This document shows positions 29,379-39,085 of a stretch of 64,000 nt of DNA, piece by piece. Source of the stretch: Oscillospiraceae bacterium. Lineage in GTDB: Bacteria > Bacillota > Clostridia > Oscillospirales > Ruminococcaceae. The position numbers and the translations under genes were made by a program. The stretch's first letter is position 1, and each line of letters begins with the position of its first letter. The stretch lies in NCBI GenBank assembly GCA_009777725.1, contig WRLG01000016.1, positions 1 through 64,000 on the forward strand, written 5' to 3'. The notes beneath the pieces are model-generated. The model did no database searches, had not been told where the DNA came from, and saw only the letters and a list, made by a program, of their open reading frames with translations.

Positions 29379-31415
29379 TTATTTTAGTTTAAACTGTGCA
29401 ATCATTTCTTCCACCTGCTCGGCTTGCCCGTGCATTTCCACACTTGCAGAGGCACTTCTCTCAGCCGCATCACTGTTCTGGCTGACGACGGCAGATATTT
29501 GGATAATTCCGGCGTTAAGCTCGCCGATTGCGCTCGCTTGCTTGTCGGAGGATTGTGCAATACGCTCCACAATTTCCGCGCTTCGGTTAATGCCCTCAAC
29601 AATTTGATTTAAAGATTCCGCCGTTTCGGCAGCAATGCCCGAGCCTAAATGTGCTTTCTCAACGGTGTTGGTGATGAGATGCCCCGAATTCTGCGCCTCC
29701 TCCGCGCTTCTGTTTGCCAGATTACGAACCTCCTCGGCGACAACGGCGAAGCCCTTCCCGGCATTTCCCGCCCGCGCCGCCTCGACTGCCGCGTTAAGTG
29801 CCAGTATATTGGTCTGGAACGCAATATCCTCTATAGCCTTGATTACCTTTTCAATTTGATTACTTGCCGCATCAATTTCCATAACAGCCTGCATCATATT
29901 ACTCATCTGAACATTGCCCTTTTCGGCAATTTCTTTTATTGAGAATGACAGCTTCGATGCCTCCCGCGCAACCTCCGCATCATTGGCGATTTGCTCCTTA
30001 ACATCGGCGATTGTAGCAGAAAGCTGTTCTATAGATGCTGATTGCTCAACAGAGCCCTGCGCCAAAGCTTGGCTGTTTTCGGCAACCTGACTTGAACCCG
30101 TTATAACCTCCTCCATACCCGAATGGATTTGCGAAAACATGTCGTTGAGCATAGTCAAGGTGCTGTCTAAGGAAGCGGCTATTTCATCGCCCTCAAACTC
30201 GTAATGAATTTTGGCGGAAAAATCTTTTTGGGAAATCAGTTTCATCTCTTTAGTCAAATGCCCCAATCTGATTCTAAGCTTGCGAACCGCGCAAGCCAAC
30301 GCGCCTGTTTCGTCCGGTAGCTTCATGATTGGGTCAAGCGGGGTTGTGTTAAACTGCCCCTCCGCCAGTAAATCTACACATTTGGTTATAACCAAAAACG
30401 GCTTGCTGATAGCTTTCCCCACCGCTACGCTTATAAGCATGATGACAACGGTAATCGGGAAAAACAATATGATAAACCTTAAAACGGATGCGTTGGTTTC
30501 GGCAAGGTATTCGCTTTTGGGGGCTAAAATATAAATGTAATAGCCGTTTTTGAGGCTTCTTTGCGCCGCAATGTAGTCCGTGCCGCTCAGCTTTATTTCA
30601 AAAATGTCCCCTCCGCTTGAATTCCCCGCGTGAATAAGAGCTGTTTTTTCATTCGTGCGAAGATTTGTTATAAAATCGTTAGTTTCAAAAAATTCATCAT
30701 GCTGGTTTTTAAGCAGGGCGAACCCTGTGTCATAAACAGAATAATTCGCCACGACCTGCTTTACACTGCCAAGCAGCATGTCCGCACCTGCTATGCCTAT
30801 TTTTTCACCGTTTACAAAAATCGGCTCGGCGTAGGTTTGAATAAAGGTGCCGTCAACCCATTCGTATACGTGCGTCCAGTGTGGCTTGCCGGAATGAAAC
30901 GCACCGTAAAACCACTCCGTATCGGGGGAATTAACGTCCATATATTCCTCGTAGGTCTGCGTAATTCCTTCAACGATATTGCCGTTTTCATCCTCTTCAT
31001 AAAAAACTTCATTAACGAGGGGAGGAACAACAAAATCCGGGTAAATTGCAAAATAAGCATTAAATATGTAATCCGACTCTCTAATCGTATTGATTACGAA
31101 ATCATCGGATGCGCTTCTTATATATCCGTCAAAATAGGCTTCGGGGTTTTCCCTGTACTCGTTAACATCGAAAATTGACTCAACAAGCTTCCGAATCGCC
31201 GATGTGCTGTCAACCATATCCTTAAACGCAAGGTTGCTTTCAATTGCCATCTCGGTAAGGTTATGCTCAATATTCAATCTTGAATAGCTGTCAATCCTCT
31301 GCATGATGCGGATTTGAAAAATTAACGAAAGAATCAGCGCGATAGATATTGAGGTTGCAAGAATCATGGCGGCAATTTTCCAATGCAATTTTTTAAATGC
31401 AAATAACCTTTTCAT
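29379..31415 (-). CDS. Methyl-accepting chemotaxis protein
   Basis: A 678-aa receptor: membrane segment at about 12-35, extracellular dCache-like sensor (about 40-305, with '[16 protein letters not shown]' and '[12 protein letters not shown]'), second membrane segment about 310-335, HAMP (about 335-390) and a long signalling domain. The tip motif [20 protein letters not shown] (from about residue 545) with [16 protein letters not shown] is intact. It implies chemotaxis and motility. Ligand unknown. It follows the TraX-like gene by 3 bp on the same strand. Confidence 0.94.
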   Translation of the reverse strand: MKRLFAFKKLHWKIAAMILATSISIALILSLIFQIRIMQRIDSYSRLNIEHNLTEMAIESNLAFKDMVDSTSAIRKLVESIFDVNEYRENPEAYFDGYIRSASDDFVINTIRESDYIFNAYFAIYPDFVVPPLVNEVFYEEDENGNIVEGITQTYEEYMDVNSPDTEWFYGAFHSGKPHWTHVYEWVDGTFIQTYAEPIFVNGEKIGIAGADMLLGSVKQVVANYSVYDTGFALLKNQHDEFFETNDFITNLRTNEKTALIHAGNSSGGDIFEIKLSGTDYIAAQRSLKNGYYIYILAPKSEYLAETNASVLRFIILFFPITVVIMLISVAVGKAISKPFLVITKCVDLLAEGQFNTTPLDPIMKLPDETGALACAVRKLRIRLGHLTKEMKLISQKDFSAKIHYEFEGDEIAASLDSTLTMLNDMFSQIHSGMEEVITGSSQVAENSQALAQGSVEQSASIEQLSATIADVKEQIANDAEVAREASKLSFSIKEIAEKGNVQMSNMMQAVMEIDAASNQIEKVIKAIEDIAFQTNILALNAAVEAARAGNAGKGFAVVAEEVRNLANRSAEEAQNSGHLITNTVEKAHLGSGIAAETAESLNQIVEGINRSAEIVERIAQSSDKQASAIGELNAGIIQISAVVSQNSDAAERSASASVEMHGQAEQVEEMIAQFKLK

Positions 31416-31418
31416 AAT

Positions 31419-32195
31419 TTAACCTCCCCTATAAATTTTATATATCAGTGTAATAATCGGCATATGCAAAATGTAATAGACATAAAATCCCCATTTATTA
31501 ACAAATACCATGGTTCTTCCGCTTCCCTCATCGCCTCTTCTTCCGTTATAAAAATAAAGCGGGAGCAGAGCAAGGGGGGTTGCAAGCTGGAATAAATTGT
31601 TTCTGATGTTTACCCCATAAACAATAATAAGCACAAGGGGAGATAAGATAAGCCCTATTAAAACGGCTGACACAGCCTGCTTTTTAAAATCCCCCCTGAA
31701 TCGGTCAAAAGCCAGAACCCAAGCGGGGGCGGTAAAGCTCCAATCGCCCAAATAGGTTAAAAGAAACAGCGCGGAGGTCAGCATAATCTTCAAGAATATA
31801 TTCATTCTGCCGTGAACAACCGCCAGCATGATAAGGCAGATGGTAAGGGTAAATAAAATACTTTGAGTATAATAAAAGCTTTTTATTATATAAATACTGC
31901 CATTATCCGTGCGGACAAACGGCAATGCCCTGTATATATAAAAATAAAACGGAACCCATGAAATAAGCGAGAAAGCCGCCATTCTCAGTATATATTTTTT
32001 CACACTTTGAGTATGATAAAAGCCCTCGGCTATAAAAAAACACATAATCGGCATTACAGTCCTGCCTATGGTATGCGTAACAACCCCCAAAGCCGACTGC
32101 GTAGGGATAAAAACCCATGCTATATGGTCGATTGTCATAGCGACTACAGCGTAATATTTGATTGTATTAGCCGACAACCCAAAAGAACGCCCCAT
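31419..32195 (-). CDS. TraX-family membrane protein
   Basis: A 258-aa polytopic protein (eight or so hydrophobic segments). The start 'LSANTIKYYAVVAMTIDHIA' and the 'GRTVMPIMCFFIAEGFYHT' motif define the TraX acetyltransferase-like family. TraX acetylates F-pilin in plasmids; chromosomal Firmicute homologues have unknown substrates. Start at 32195 has GGGTGGGG before it. It may be co-transcribed with the receptor gene, which starts 3 bp later. Confidence 0.85.
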   Translation of the reverse strand: MGRSFGLSANTIKYYAVVAMTIDHIAWVFIPTQSALGVVTHTIGRTVMPIMCFFIAEGFYHTQSVKKYILRMAAFSLISWVPFYFYIYRALPFVRTDNGSIYIIKSFYYTQSILFTLTICLIMLAVVHGRMNIFLKIMLTSALFLLTYLGDWSFTAPAWVLAFDRFRGDFKKQAVSAVLIGLILSPLVLIIVYGVNIRNNLFQLATPLALLPLYFYNGRRGDEGSGRTMVFVNKWGFYVYYILHMPIITLIYKIYRGG

Positions 32196-32210
32196 ATCCC
32201 CACCCTTTAT

Positions 32211-32382
32211 CAATTAACAATGAACAATTAACAGTTAACAATTATGGTGTCGGCTTCGCCGACGGGTTTAAAATAGTTTAGCTAAGTATTTGGCTCAATA
32301 GTTAAAATAAACTGCTTAAAATGTTACGCCAAGGGCGTAACTCCGAAATTGTTAACTGTTCATTGTTAATTGTTAATTGTTA
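32211..32382. repeat. Inverted-repeat segment with TTAACAATTAACA arms
   Basis: About 33-bp imperfect inverted repeats (AATTAACAATGAACAATTAA type) at 32211-32243 and 32347-32382 enclose about 100 bp with an inner GTCGGC-TTC-GCCGAC hairpin. It may be a small MITE-like element or fortuitous low complexity; related TTAACAATTAACA tracts occur at 28117-28155 and 39690-39707. No ORF. Confidence 0.45.
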
Positions 32383-32813
32383 TTGTGCAGCATTAGTGCG
32401 ATGCCGTTGCCTATTATGATTCCGGCTATAATCCATGCCGCTGTTGCTCCTTGTAACGCGCCTATAATAATCCCTAAGCAAATGCCCGTAACATTTCCAA
32501 GCACTATTTTTGTCATAAAAGATGATTTTGTGTCCGCGGCTTTATCAGCCAAATGTTTTAAGTGCATGATTCTTTCGCCGTCATCGCCTAAATCGGTGTC
32601 GTAAGATATGTCGAGCAAAACTGAGCAGGGGAAGCTTTTGCATTGCCCGCAGTGCTCATGGTTTTTGCTTTCGCAACAGTCCTTTATTTCGCAAGTTCCG
32701 CCCCAATATGTTTCCTTTATATTAAGGCAACCCTCGCAGTCGTATTCTTCCCTGTCCGGGCATTGCGAACAAAGCATACCGCATCTTGATTCGCAGGTTA
32801 TTTTATCAGCCAT
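32373..32813 (-). CDS. Cysteine-rich DUF3795-like protein with two membrane segments
   Basis: A 146-aa protein. The first 65 residues hold about twelve cysteines in the DUF3795 pattern (CGMLCSQCP, CEGCL, CGQCKSFPC) and probably bind metal. The last 45 residues are two hydrophobic helices (NVTGICLGIIIGALQGATAA, IIAGIIIGNGIALML), an unusual addition for a family that is normally soluble. Function unknown. The 3' end overlaps the right arm of the 32211-32382 repeat. Confidence 0.72.
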   Translation of the reverse strand: MADKITCESRCGMLCSQCPDREEYDCEGCLNIKETYWGGTCEIKDCCESKNHEHCGQCKSFPCSVLLDISYDTDLGDDGERIMHLKHLADKAADTKSSFMTKIVLGNVTGICLGIIIGALQGATAAWIIAGIIIGNGIALMLHNNN

Positions 32814-32870
32814 CCAAAGTGATGCTCCTCCTTTAGAGCCTGTTTAAGCTCTTACAGCATAATAATAAAC

Positions 32871-33809
32871 TTAACAACCAAGCGGATAAATCCGATTTAA
32901 TTCCTCATCGGGCAGACCCGTAATTTCCTTTATATCGTCAAAAGAAAAGCCCTTTTTAATCATTTTTACGGCTGTTTCAATTATGCCCTTTTGAATTCCC
33001 TTTTGGATGCCTTCTTGAATTCCCTCTTGCCTGCCCTTTTGAATTCCGTCGTTCAACCATTTTTGGTCACGCATATCTCTCATGATTTCAAATGTATGAG
33101 TCATAGATTTCGCTTCTCCTTTCACCACAGCTTGCTTAAAGCTCCCATCAAAGTCAACGGGAACATTGCCCTTGAAATGAACATGCTTCATCCAATTCAG
33201 TAACTCTATTATTTCTTCCGCTTCAAGCTTCGCCGCCATCTCAGTAGTTTGTTTTAAGATTTCATCGTAGCTTATTTTGTTCGGCTTAAACTTATTAAAC
33301 GCAAAAATAATATCAAGCACTTTCTTTGTCGAGGAAATAGTTTCATCATCCGTTCTGTTTAAATCAAAAAGAAGGTAGCTGAAATTTATTATATTTTTCC
33401 CAAAAATTTTGTGATTATCGGTATATTCCTTGTACGACCTAACCGCCGTCCAATTATCCTCGCCGTTATACAATATTATCGGAACTACTGCCGGAAGCTT
33501 GAAGTTTTTACTCTCCCTGGTCTTTTCCTTTGTGTTCTTAAATATGTCGTTGAGAAGCTCAACCATGTAACGGAGCAAACGAAACGGCATAGTAAAATCC
33601 ACGCTCGATTGAAGCTCCATTAAAACGTAAAAATATACGTCCTCGCCGTTTATTTTTAGCTTGTATATTAAATCCGAATCCTGTTTACGGTACTCTTGCG
33701 TAATAAAGCTTTTGTCAATTTTCTCCATGCTTTCAAGGTCTATTTTGTCCGTCCAGTCAGTAGCTATGTATTTTTTGAGAAAGTGTATAAAATTAGACTT
33801 TTTAGACAA
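32871..33809 (-). CDS. Rpn-family recombination-promoting nuclease/putative transposase
   Basis: A 312-aa protein with the PD-(D/E)XK-like N-terminal domain of Rpn/YhgA proteins (DLIYKLKINGEDVYFYVLME followed by LQSSVDFTMPFRLLRYMVEL). The E-x-Q-S-x-x-D core is the proposed nuclease centre. The C-terminus carries repeated GIQEGIQKG units and 'IKKGFSFDDIKEITGLPDEEL'. Rpn proteins act in recombination or phage defence. It ends and starts among core genes without terminal repeats. Confidence 0.88.
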   Translation of the reverse strand: MSKKSNFIHFLKKYIATDWTDKIDLESMEKIDKSFITQEYRKQDSDLIYKLKINGEDVYFYVLMELQSSVDFTMPFRLLRYMVELLNDIFKNTKEKTRESKNFKLPAVVPIILYNGEDNWTAVRSYKEYTDNHKIFGKNIINFSYLLFDLNRTDDETISSTKKVLDIIFAFNKFKPNKISYDEILKQTTEMAAKLEAEEIIELLNWMKHVHFKGNVPVDFDGSFKQAVVKGEAKSMTHTFEIMRDMRDQKWLNDGIQKGRQEGIQEGIQKGIQKGIIETAVKMIKKGFSFDDIKEITGLPDEELNRIYPLGC

Positions 33810-33889
33810 TATCCCCTTGTAGCCTTCATCGTGTCTTTGGTTTTGCTCGGTTTCGTGTTCTTTGACGTTCAGACCGACCCTCTCCTACT

Positions 33890-35842
33890 TTAATTAATAT
33901 CCCCTTCTGACAAACTCTCCCTAGTATAATCAAGAAGCCCGCCGGCTAAAATTATATCCTTCGCTCTGCCGGATAAATCGCAGTTAACCTTTATGCCTGC
34001 GCCGTTCGTTTTATTATTGAGGACAAACTCATTTTTGCCTTCTTCTATTTGCTTTCGGATATTGGCAAGCTCAATATTATCGCCCTCGGAAATCTTGTCA
34101 TAGTCCGCTTCGTCGGCAAAGGTCAGCGGCAGGATTCCGGCGTTAATTAAATTTGAGCGGTGTATTCTGGCAAAGCTTTTGACAATAACGGCTTTCACGC
34201 CGAGATGAAGCGGGGCTAAAGCGGCGTGTTCCCGTGATGAACCCTGCCCGTAATTAATTCCGCCGACAATCATGCTCTCGCCTAAGCTTTCAGCCCTTTC
34301 GGGGAATTTGTCATCACACACGGTAAAGCAATAACGCGAAATAGCAGGTATATTTGAGCGCAGAGGCAGTATTTTAGCACCCGCCGGCATTATATGGTCT
34401 GTTGTTATATTATCGCCGACTTTTAATGAGCAGGTGGCGGTGATGTTTTCTTCAAGCGGCTTTGTAGCGGGGAATGGTTTAATATTAGGTCCGCGCAGGA
34501 TTTCAACCGCATCCGCTTGGTCTGCGGGGGCGGGGGGCTCAACCATGTTGTCGTTGATTATAAATTCATTCGGTTCTTCAAAGCGCGGCATATCGCCTAA
34601 AGTGCGCGGGTCGGTCAAAACGCCTGTGACTGCCGAAACAGCCGCCGTTTCGGGGGATAACAGGTAGATTTGACCATCCTTAGTACCGCTTCGCCCCTCA
34701 AAATTCCTGTTAAAGGTTCTGAGCGAAATTCCGCCGGAATTGGGGGATTGCCCCATGCCTATGCAAGGTCCGCAAGCACTTTCCAAAATGCGCGCACCCG
34801 CATCAATCAGAGCAGACAACGCCCCATTTTGCGCCAGCATATTCAAAACCTGCTTAGAGCCGGGGGCAATGCTCAAAGAAACGCTGTGGTGAACCGTTTT
34901 GCCCTTTAATATGTGAGCCGCTTTCATCAAATCGGCAAGCGAGCCGTTTGTGCATGAGCCTATGCAAACTTGGTCTATTTTCATTCCCGCAAGCTCTGAT
35001 ACGGTTTTTATATTATCGGGCGAATGAGGGCAGGCGGTAAGCGGCTCTAACGCGCTTAAATCAATCTCGATTACTTCATCGTAAGCCGCGTCCGCATCAG
35101 CGGATAATTCTACCCAATCTTCGCCGCGCTTCTGCGCTTCTAAAAATTGCTTGGTGATTTTGTCAGATGGGAAAATTGATGTAGTCGCGCCCAATTCCGC
35201 GCCCATATTGGTAATAGTAGAGCGTTCGGGAACAGTTAACAACTTAACCCCATCGCCCGTATATTCAATAACTTTTCCAACCCCGCCTTTAACGGTTAAC
35301 CGCTGTAAAACTTCAAGTATTACATCTTTGGCAGAAACCCAAGGGGATAACTTGCCGCTTAATTTTACATTCAATATTTTGGGGTATGTTATGTAATACG
35401 CCCCCCCGCCCATAGCAACGGCAACGTCTAAGCCGCCCGCGCCTATGGCTAACATTCCGATGCCTCCGCCCGTGGGCGTATGGCTATCCGAGCCGATTAA
35501 AGTTTTCCCCGGTATTCCGAAGCGTTCTAAGTGAACTTGATGGCAGATACCGTTTCCGGGGCGTGAAAAATAAATGCCGTGTTTTTTGGCGGCAGAGCCT
35601 ATATAGCGATGGTCGTCGGCATTTTCAAAGCCGGATTGCAATGTGTTATGGTCGATATAGGCTACGGAGCGTTCGGTTTTAACGCGTGGTACGCCTATAG
35701 CTTCAAATTCAAGATAAGCCATCGTCCCCGTAGCGTCCTGTGTTAGGGTTTGGTCTATTTTTATGCCTATTTCACTGCCCTTTGAAAATTCGCCGTCGGC
35801 AAGATGTTTTTTTAAAATTTTTTCGGTTAAAGTTAATCCCAT
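33890..35842 (-). CDS. acnA: Aconitate hydratase
   Basis: Isomerises citrate to isocitrate with a [4Fe-4S] cluster. The 650-aa protein has 'LIGSDSHTPTGGGIGML', the cluster cysteines in 'IGSCTNGS' and 'SACGPCIGMGQSP', and the swivel-domain 'INYGQGSSREHAALAP'. The length and domain order are those of the monomeric AcnA/mitochondrial-like type common in anaerobes. It is downstream of a small gene and probably its operon partner. Confidence 0.95.
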   Translation of the reverse strand: MGLTLTEKILKKHLADGEFSKGSEIGIKIDQTLTQDATGTMAYLEFEAIGVPRVKTERSVAYIDHNTLQSGFENADDHRYIGSAAKKHGIYFSRPGNGICHQVHLERFGIPGKTLIGSDSHTPTGGGIGMLAIGAGGLDVAVAMGGGAYYITYPKILNVKLSGKLSPWVSAKDVILEVLQRLTVKGGVGKVIEYTGDGVKLLTVPERSTITNMGAELGATTSIFPSDKITKQFLEAQKRGEDWVELSADADAAYDEVIEIDLSALEPLTACPHSPDNIKTVSELAGMKIDQVCIGSCTNGSLADLMKAAHILKGKTVHHSVSLSIAPGSKQVLNMLAQNGALSALIDAGARILESACGPCIGMGQSPNSGGISLRTFNRNFEGRSGTKDGQIYLLSPETAAVSAVTGVLTDPRTLGDMPRFEEPNEFIINDNMVEPPAPADQADAVEILRGPNIKPFPATKPLEENITATCSLKVGDNITTDHIMPAGAKILPLRSNIPAISRYCFTVCDDKFPERAESLGESMIVGGINYGQGSSREHAALAPLHLGVKAVIVKSFARIHRSNLINAGILPLTFADEADYDKISEGDNIELANIRKQIEEGKNEFVLNNKTNGAGIKVNCDLSGRAKDIILAGGLLDYTRESLSEGDIN

Positions 35843-35862
35843 TTTTATATTCTCCTTAATAT

Positions 35863-36054
35863 TTATAGCGCAGTTATCCCGTAAATTTTTTCAACCCAAG
35901 CTACGTCCTCTTGGTCCATAATGCTTACCGCTTTAATAATCAGCTTTTCCAGACCGATTACCTCAAAGCCTGCGTCTTTGTTTTGTTTTTTAAGGTCTAA
36001 CAAATCTCCCAAATGATTTCTATGCTTTTCTCTTGTTTCAAGCGAAGTCGCCAT
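35863..36054 (-). CDS. Small helical protein related to array family A/B
   Basis: A 63-aa protein of unknown function starting MATSLETREKHRNHLGDLLD. Its end 'KAVSIMDQEDVAWVEKIYG' matches the pattern of array family A (SAVSVMCSKDDIAVVEKE). So a member of this small-protein group also occurs outside the array, 20 bp upstream of aconitase. AGGAGGAAGG precedes the start; a GTG three codons earlier is an alternative. Confidence 0.6.
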   Translation of the reverse strand: MATSLETREKHRNHLGDLLDLKKQNKDAGFEVIGLEKLIIKAVSIMDQEDVAWVEKIYGITAL

Positions 36055-36265
36055 ACTTAACACCTTCCTCCTAAATCCTATAAACCTAAAGCCTCATTTT
36101 AATTATACTATTTTTTTTATGATTTGTCAATTATTTGTCAGCATTTTTTTATTTTATCCTAAATCAAGCTCTAAATTACAGCCAATTCTATAAGCGTTCA
36201 TTATTTTAAAAAGCTTCGGGAACAATAATATTGCAAAAACTAAGCGAAAGGACGGTCGTAATTTT

Positions 36266-36457
36266 ATGGAACAAAATTATACCTTAAACGGAAACATGCC
36301 GCTGGGCTTCGGAATGGCGTTAGCGCAGGATATTAACGCTATGGCATATTTTTCCAACCTGCCCGTATCGGAACAGCGGAGTATTATAAACGGAACTCAT
36401 TCCGTTCGCTCAAAGCATGAAATGGCAAAATATGTTAACGACATGAAGCGGCGTTAA
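36266..36457 (+). CDS. Small conserved protein (63 aa)
   Basis: Starts MEQNYTLNGNMPLGFGMALA and continues AYFSNLPVSEQRSIINGTHS. Proteins with the pattern 'PLGFGMALAQ...A...F..L...Q..II..TH.I.SK.EM..YV' are frequent in Clostridia and have no known function. AAAGGACGG precedes the ATG. The 36055-36265 gap shows nothing else. Confidence 0.7.
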   Translation: MEQNYTLNGNMPLGFGMALAQDINAMAYFSNLPVSEQRSIINGTHSVRSKHEMAKYVNDMKRR

Positions 36458-36464
36458 TTGTATT

Positions 36465-36491
36465 GTAGGGCGCGATGGCGTCGCGCCCTAC
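36465..36491. terminator. GC-rich palindrome between convergent genes
   Basis: GTAGGGCGCGA-TGGCG-TCGCGCCCTAC: an 11-bp perfect stem. It is a member of the GTAGGG palindrome group and could stop transcription from both sides, though it lacks a T run. Confidence 0.55.
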
Positions 36492-36497
36492 ATAAAA

Positions 36498-37670
36498 TTA
36501 CTCTTGAAAGCCCAGCTTTCTTAGGTTTATATCCTGTGAAAAGGTTGAAACATTATATAAAATTAAAACCTGCTCGTAATCCTCGGTATTGATTACGGTA
36601 TTATACGCCATTTGTATATACCTTAAATCTATTAGAGTAATTTCAGAGTAATGCTCCTTTAGAAACGGCGCGTAGCAGTGCGCGTAGGAGTCCTTTATAA
36701 GCAGTAGTTTGCCGCCGTTGGGGTTACCGTTTGTGATTGTTACAATCGGCTGGTTTGAGCCCAGAAATACCGAGTACTTATCTTTTTTGTCTAAAAACTC
36801 TCTAAAGTAAATACTGTCGTATACCTTAGTTTCCCCGCCGATTTCCTCCGTTACGCTCAAATTCGGATTTACTCCCGAATTGCTGTGATAAAGAGCCAAA
36901 ATATCAGCTTCGATATTACCGTAAAGTGCTTTTGAGTGAAATGTCCCTTTAAAGTCAAATCCGGCGTGCTCAATATCATAGCTTGACAGGGGCAGGGGTG
37001 TATAGCCCATTCTTTTGCCCGCCTCCGCATATGCCTTATACGCTCCTAGGGTAGTCCAATGATGGTCTGTCCTATAGTAAATATACTCATTTTTCGCCGC
37101 TGAAAGTCCGGCATACACATCAATATAGGAAATTTTGGCGGAAAGCCCGTTTGAAACATATTCAATAAATTCCTTTTGTTCCAAATTAGGCGCGTTTTTG
37201 GGAATTTCTTCCGAATAAATACCGGCAGACGTGGGGAGCAGCATGAAAAACACCGGCACTTCGTTATCCTCGGCAAATTTGTTCATGGCGGCTATGCTTT
37301 TATCAATGCTTTCATAATCCGGCTCGCCGATTTTTTCAACCATTCTTTCCTTTAAGATGTAAACACCGTTAATCTCGGTTCTTCCTTGGAGCATGTCCAT
37401 CCTTGTTTTGAGGCTTATAAAATAGTCGCGCCCTGCTATATGTTCGGAAAAATATTCCTCAAAGCCCCTCATAAAGCTCCTGTCAGATACATTTTTAGCG
37501 GAGAATTCGGGGAATTCTTTAAGGCTTCTGTTTTCATTTTCCGAAAATGTTTTTTTAGGCATCAAGTCGGTGACGATGGGTATTATCAGCAAAGCCGCAA
37601 AAAAGCAGATGCAGTTTAACAGAGCGGACTTGTTAAACCTTTTTTTATTCGTATTATTACTCGTATTCAC
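36498..37670 (-). CDS. DHHW-family (AlgJ/AlgX-like) exopolysaccharide O-acetylation protein
   Basis: A 390-aa protein with one N-terminal membrane anchor (about 14-35) and an extracellular SGNH-like domain with 'RTDHHWTTLGAYKAY' (DHHW signature) and 'LLLIKDSYAHCYAPFL' (serine of the catalytic set). These proteins work with MBOAT acyltransferases to acetylate surface polysaccharide or wall polymers. It lies 12 bp downstream of an MBOAT gene, which supports that role. Confidence 0.88.
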   Translation of the reverse strand: MNTSNNTNKKRFNKSALLNCICFFAALLIIPIVTDLMPKKTFSENENRSLKEFPEFSAKNVSDRSFMRGFEEYFSEHIAGRDYFISLKTRMDMLQGRTEINGVYILKERMVEKIGEPDYESIDKSIAAMNKFAEDNEVPVFFMLLPTSAGIYSEEIPKNAPNLEQKEFIEYVSNGLSAKISYIDVYAGLSAAKNEYIYYRTDHHWTTLGAYKAYAEAGKRMGYTPLPLSSYDIEHAGFDFKGTFHSKALYGNIEADILALYHSNSGVNPNLSVTEEIGGETKVYDSIYFREFLDKKDKYSVFLGSNQPIVTITNGNPNGGKLLLIKDSYAHCYAPFLKEHYSEITLIDLRYIQMAYNTVINTEDYEQVLILYNVSTFSQDINLRKLGFQE

Positions 37671-37681
37671 TTTAACTCCCC

Positions 37682-39085
37682 CTAAAATCTAAAATATAAA
37701 AACGGATTGTAGGTTGCGTCTACAAGCTGAGCCGTGCAGAGTAAAAGGATAGTAATATACACTGCCGGAGAAACCAGCTTAATCAATCCGCCGCACCTGC
37801 CCTCAACTGCCTTGATAAGCCTGCCGAAAATATCAAGAGAAGCAAAAGCCGCCAAAATAAATATAACCGCGTTTGTGCTGATTAAATACCGCGCCGCACT
37901 GTCAAGCGCAACGCCGTTTAAGCCGAGCATAGCCCCGAGATACCCGCCCGCATCGCGCAGATTTTCGGTATCAAACAAAACCCAGCCGAACACTACTAAA
38001 ATAAAAGTATAAGCTCTGCTTGCTAAAGAGGGGAGTTTTGCCAGTATATTCCCCCACCCCAGCCGCTCAATTATAATGAGTACGCCGAAGTAAAGCCCCC
38101 AAAGTATAAAATTCCAGCTTGCGCCGTGCCACAGCCCCGTCAAACCCCAGACGAGCAAAAGGTTTAAGATAGTCCTCGGCAGTCCCTTCCTGTTTCCGCC
38201 CAAGGGGATGTAAACATAGTTTTTAAACCAGCTCCCGAGCGTAATATGCCATCTTCTCCAAAATTCGGAAATGCTTTTAGACATATAGGGGTAATCAAAA
38301 TTTTTCGGAAAATTAAAGCCCAGCATCTCTCCTAAGCCCACAGCCATATCGGAGTAGCCCGAAAAATCAAAATAAATCTGAAAGGTAAATGCCAGAATCC
38401 CAAGCCACGCAACAGCCGCCGGAATCTCCCCGTAATCCATAAGCTTAATCTCAGACCAAGCTAAGCCGATATTGTTTGCTATAAGAACCTTTTTGGCAAG
38501 ACCCTTTAAAAATTTCCCTATGCCGCTGCTTACTTTATTTACGCTTACAAGCCTATGGTCAATCTCATTCTGTATGTCCTCATAAAGCACGATGGGACCT
38601 GCCACAACCTGCGGGAACATGGTGACATAAGTAGCGAAGCTTGTAAATTTTTTCTGAACCTTTATATTGCGCCGATAAAGGTCAATTGTATACGACATGC
38701 TTTGGAAGGTGTAAAATGATATACCGATTGGCAGCGGCAGTTTGGGGTCGGGGATTTGAAGCCCGAAAAGCGCGTTTACGTTGGTTATGATAAAAGAGCC
38801 GTATTTGAAAACCCCCAGAAGCGACAGATTAATCGCGATTGACACCAACAGCAGAAGCTTCCGCTTCTTGTCATCGCCCTCAAACCGCGCCATAAGCCGC
38901 CCCGCCGTAAAATCAATAGCGGCGGACAGGAGCATCAGCATGACAAAAAGCGGCTCACCCCAAGCATAAAAAAACAAACTTGAAAATAAAAGCAATATAT
39001 TCTTACCCTTGCTCGGCATCATAAAATACATAAGCATTACAATGGGCAGAAATCCGTATAAAAATGTAAGCTCCGAAAATACCAT
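37682..39085 (-). CDS. MBOAT-family O-acyltransferase (AlgI/DltB-like)
   Basis: A 467-aa protein with about eleven membrane helices. The MBOAT catalytic region 'SISEFWRRWHITLGSWFKNY' and 'WGLTGLWHGASWNFILWG' (invariant histidine) is intact. It moves acetyl groups across the membrane for the partner DHHW protein. It starts 1 bp after the stop of the RNase M5-like gene, so the genes from HolA leftward may be partly co-transcribed. Confidence 0.93.
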   Translation of the reverse strand: MVFSELTFLYGFLPIVMLMYFMMPSKGKNILLLFSSLFFYAWGEPLFVMLMLLSAAIDFTAGRLMARFEGDDKKRKLLLLVSIAINLSLLGVFKYGSFIITNVNALFGLQIPDPKLPLPIGISFYTFQSMSYTIDLYRRNIKVQKKFTSFATYVTMFPQVVAGPIVLYEDIQNEIDHRLVSVNKVSSGIGKFLKGLAKKVLIANNIGLAWSEIKLMDYGEIPAAVAWLGILAFTFQIYFDFSGYSDMAVGLGEMLGFNFPKNFDYPYMSKSISEFWRRWHITLGSWFKNYVYIPLGGNRKGLPRTILNLLLVWGLTGLWHGASWNFILWGLYFGVLIIIERLGWGNILAKLPSLASRAYTFILVVFGWVLFDTENLRDAGGYLGAMLGLNGVALDSAARYLISTNAVIFILAAFASLDIFGRLIKAVEGRCGGLIKLVSPAVYITILLLCTAQLVDATYNPFLYFRF

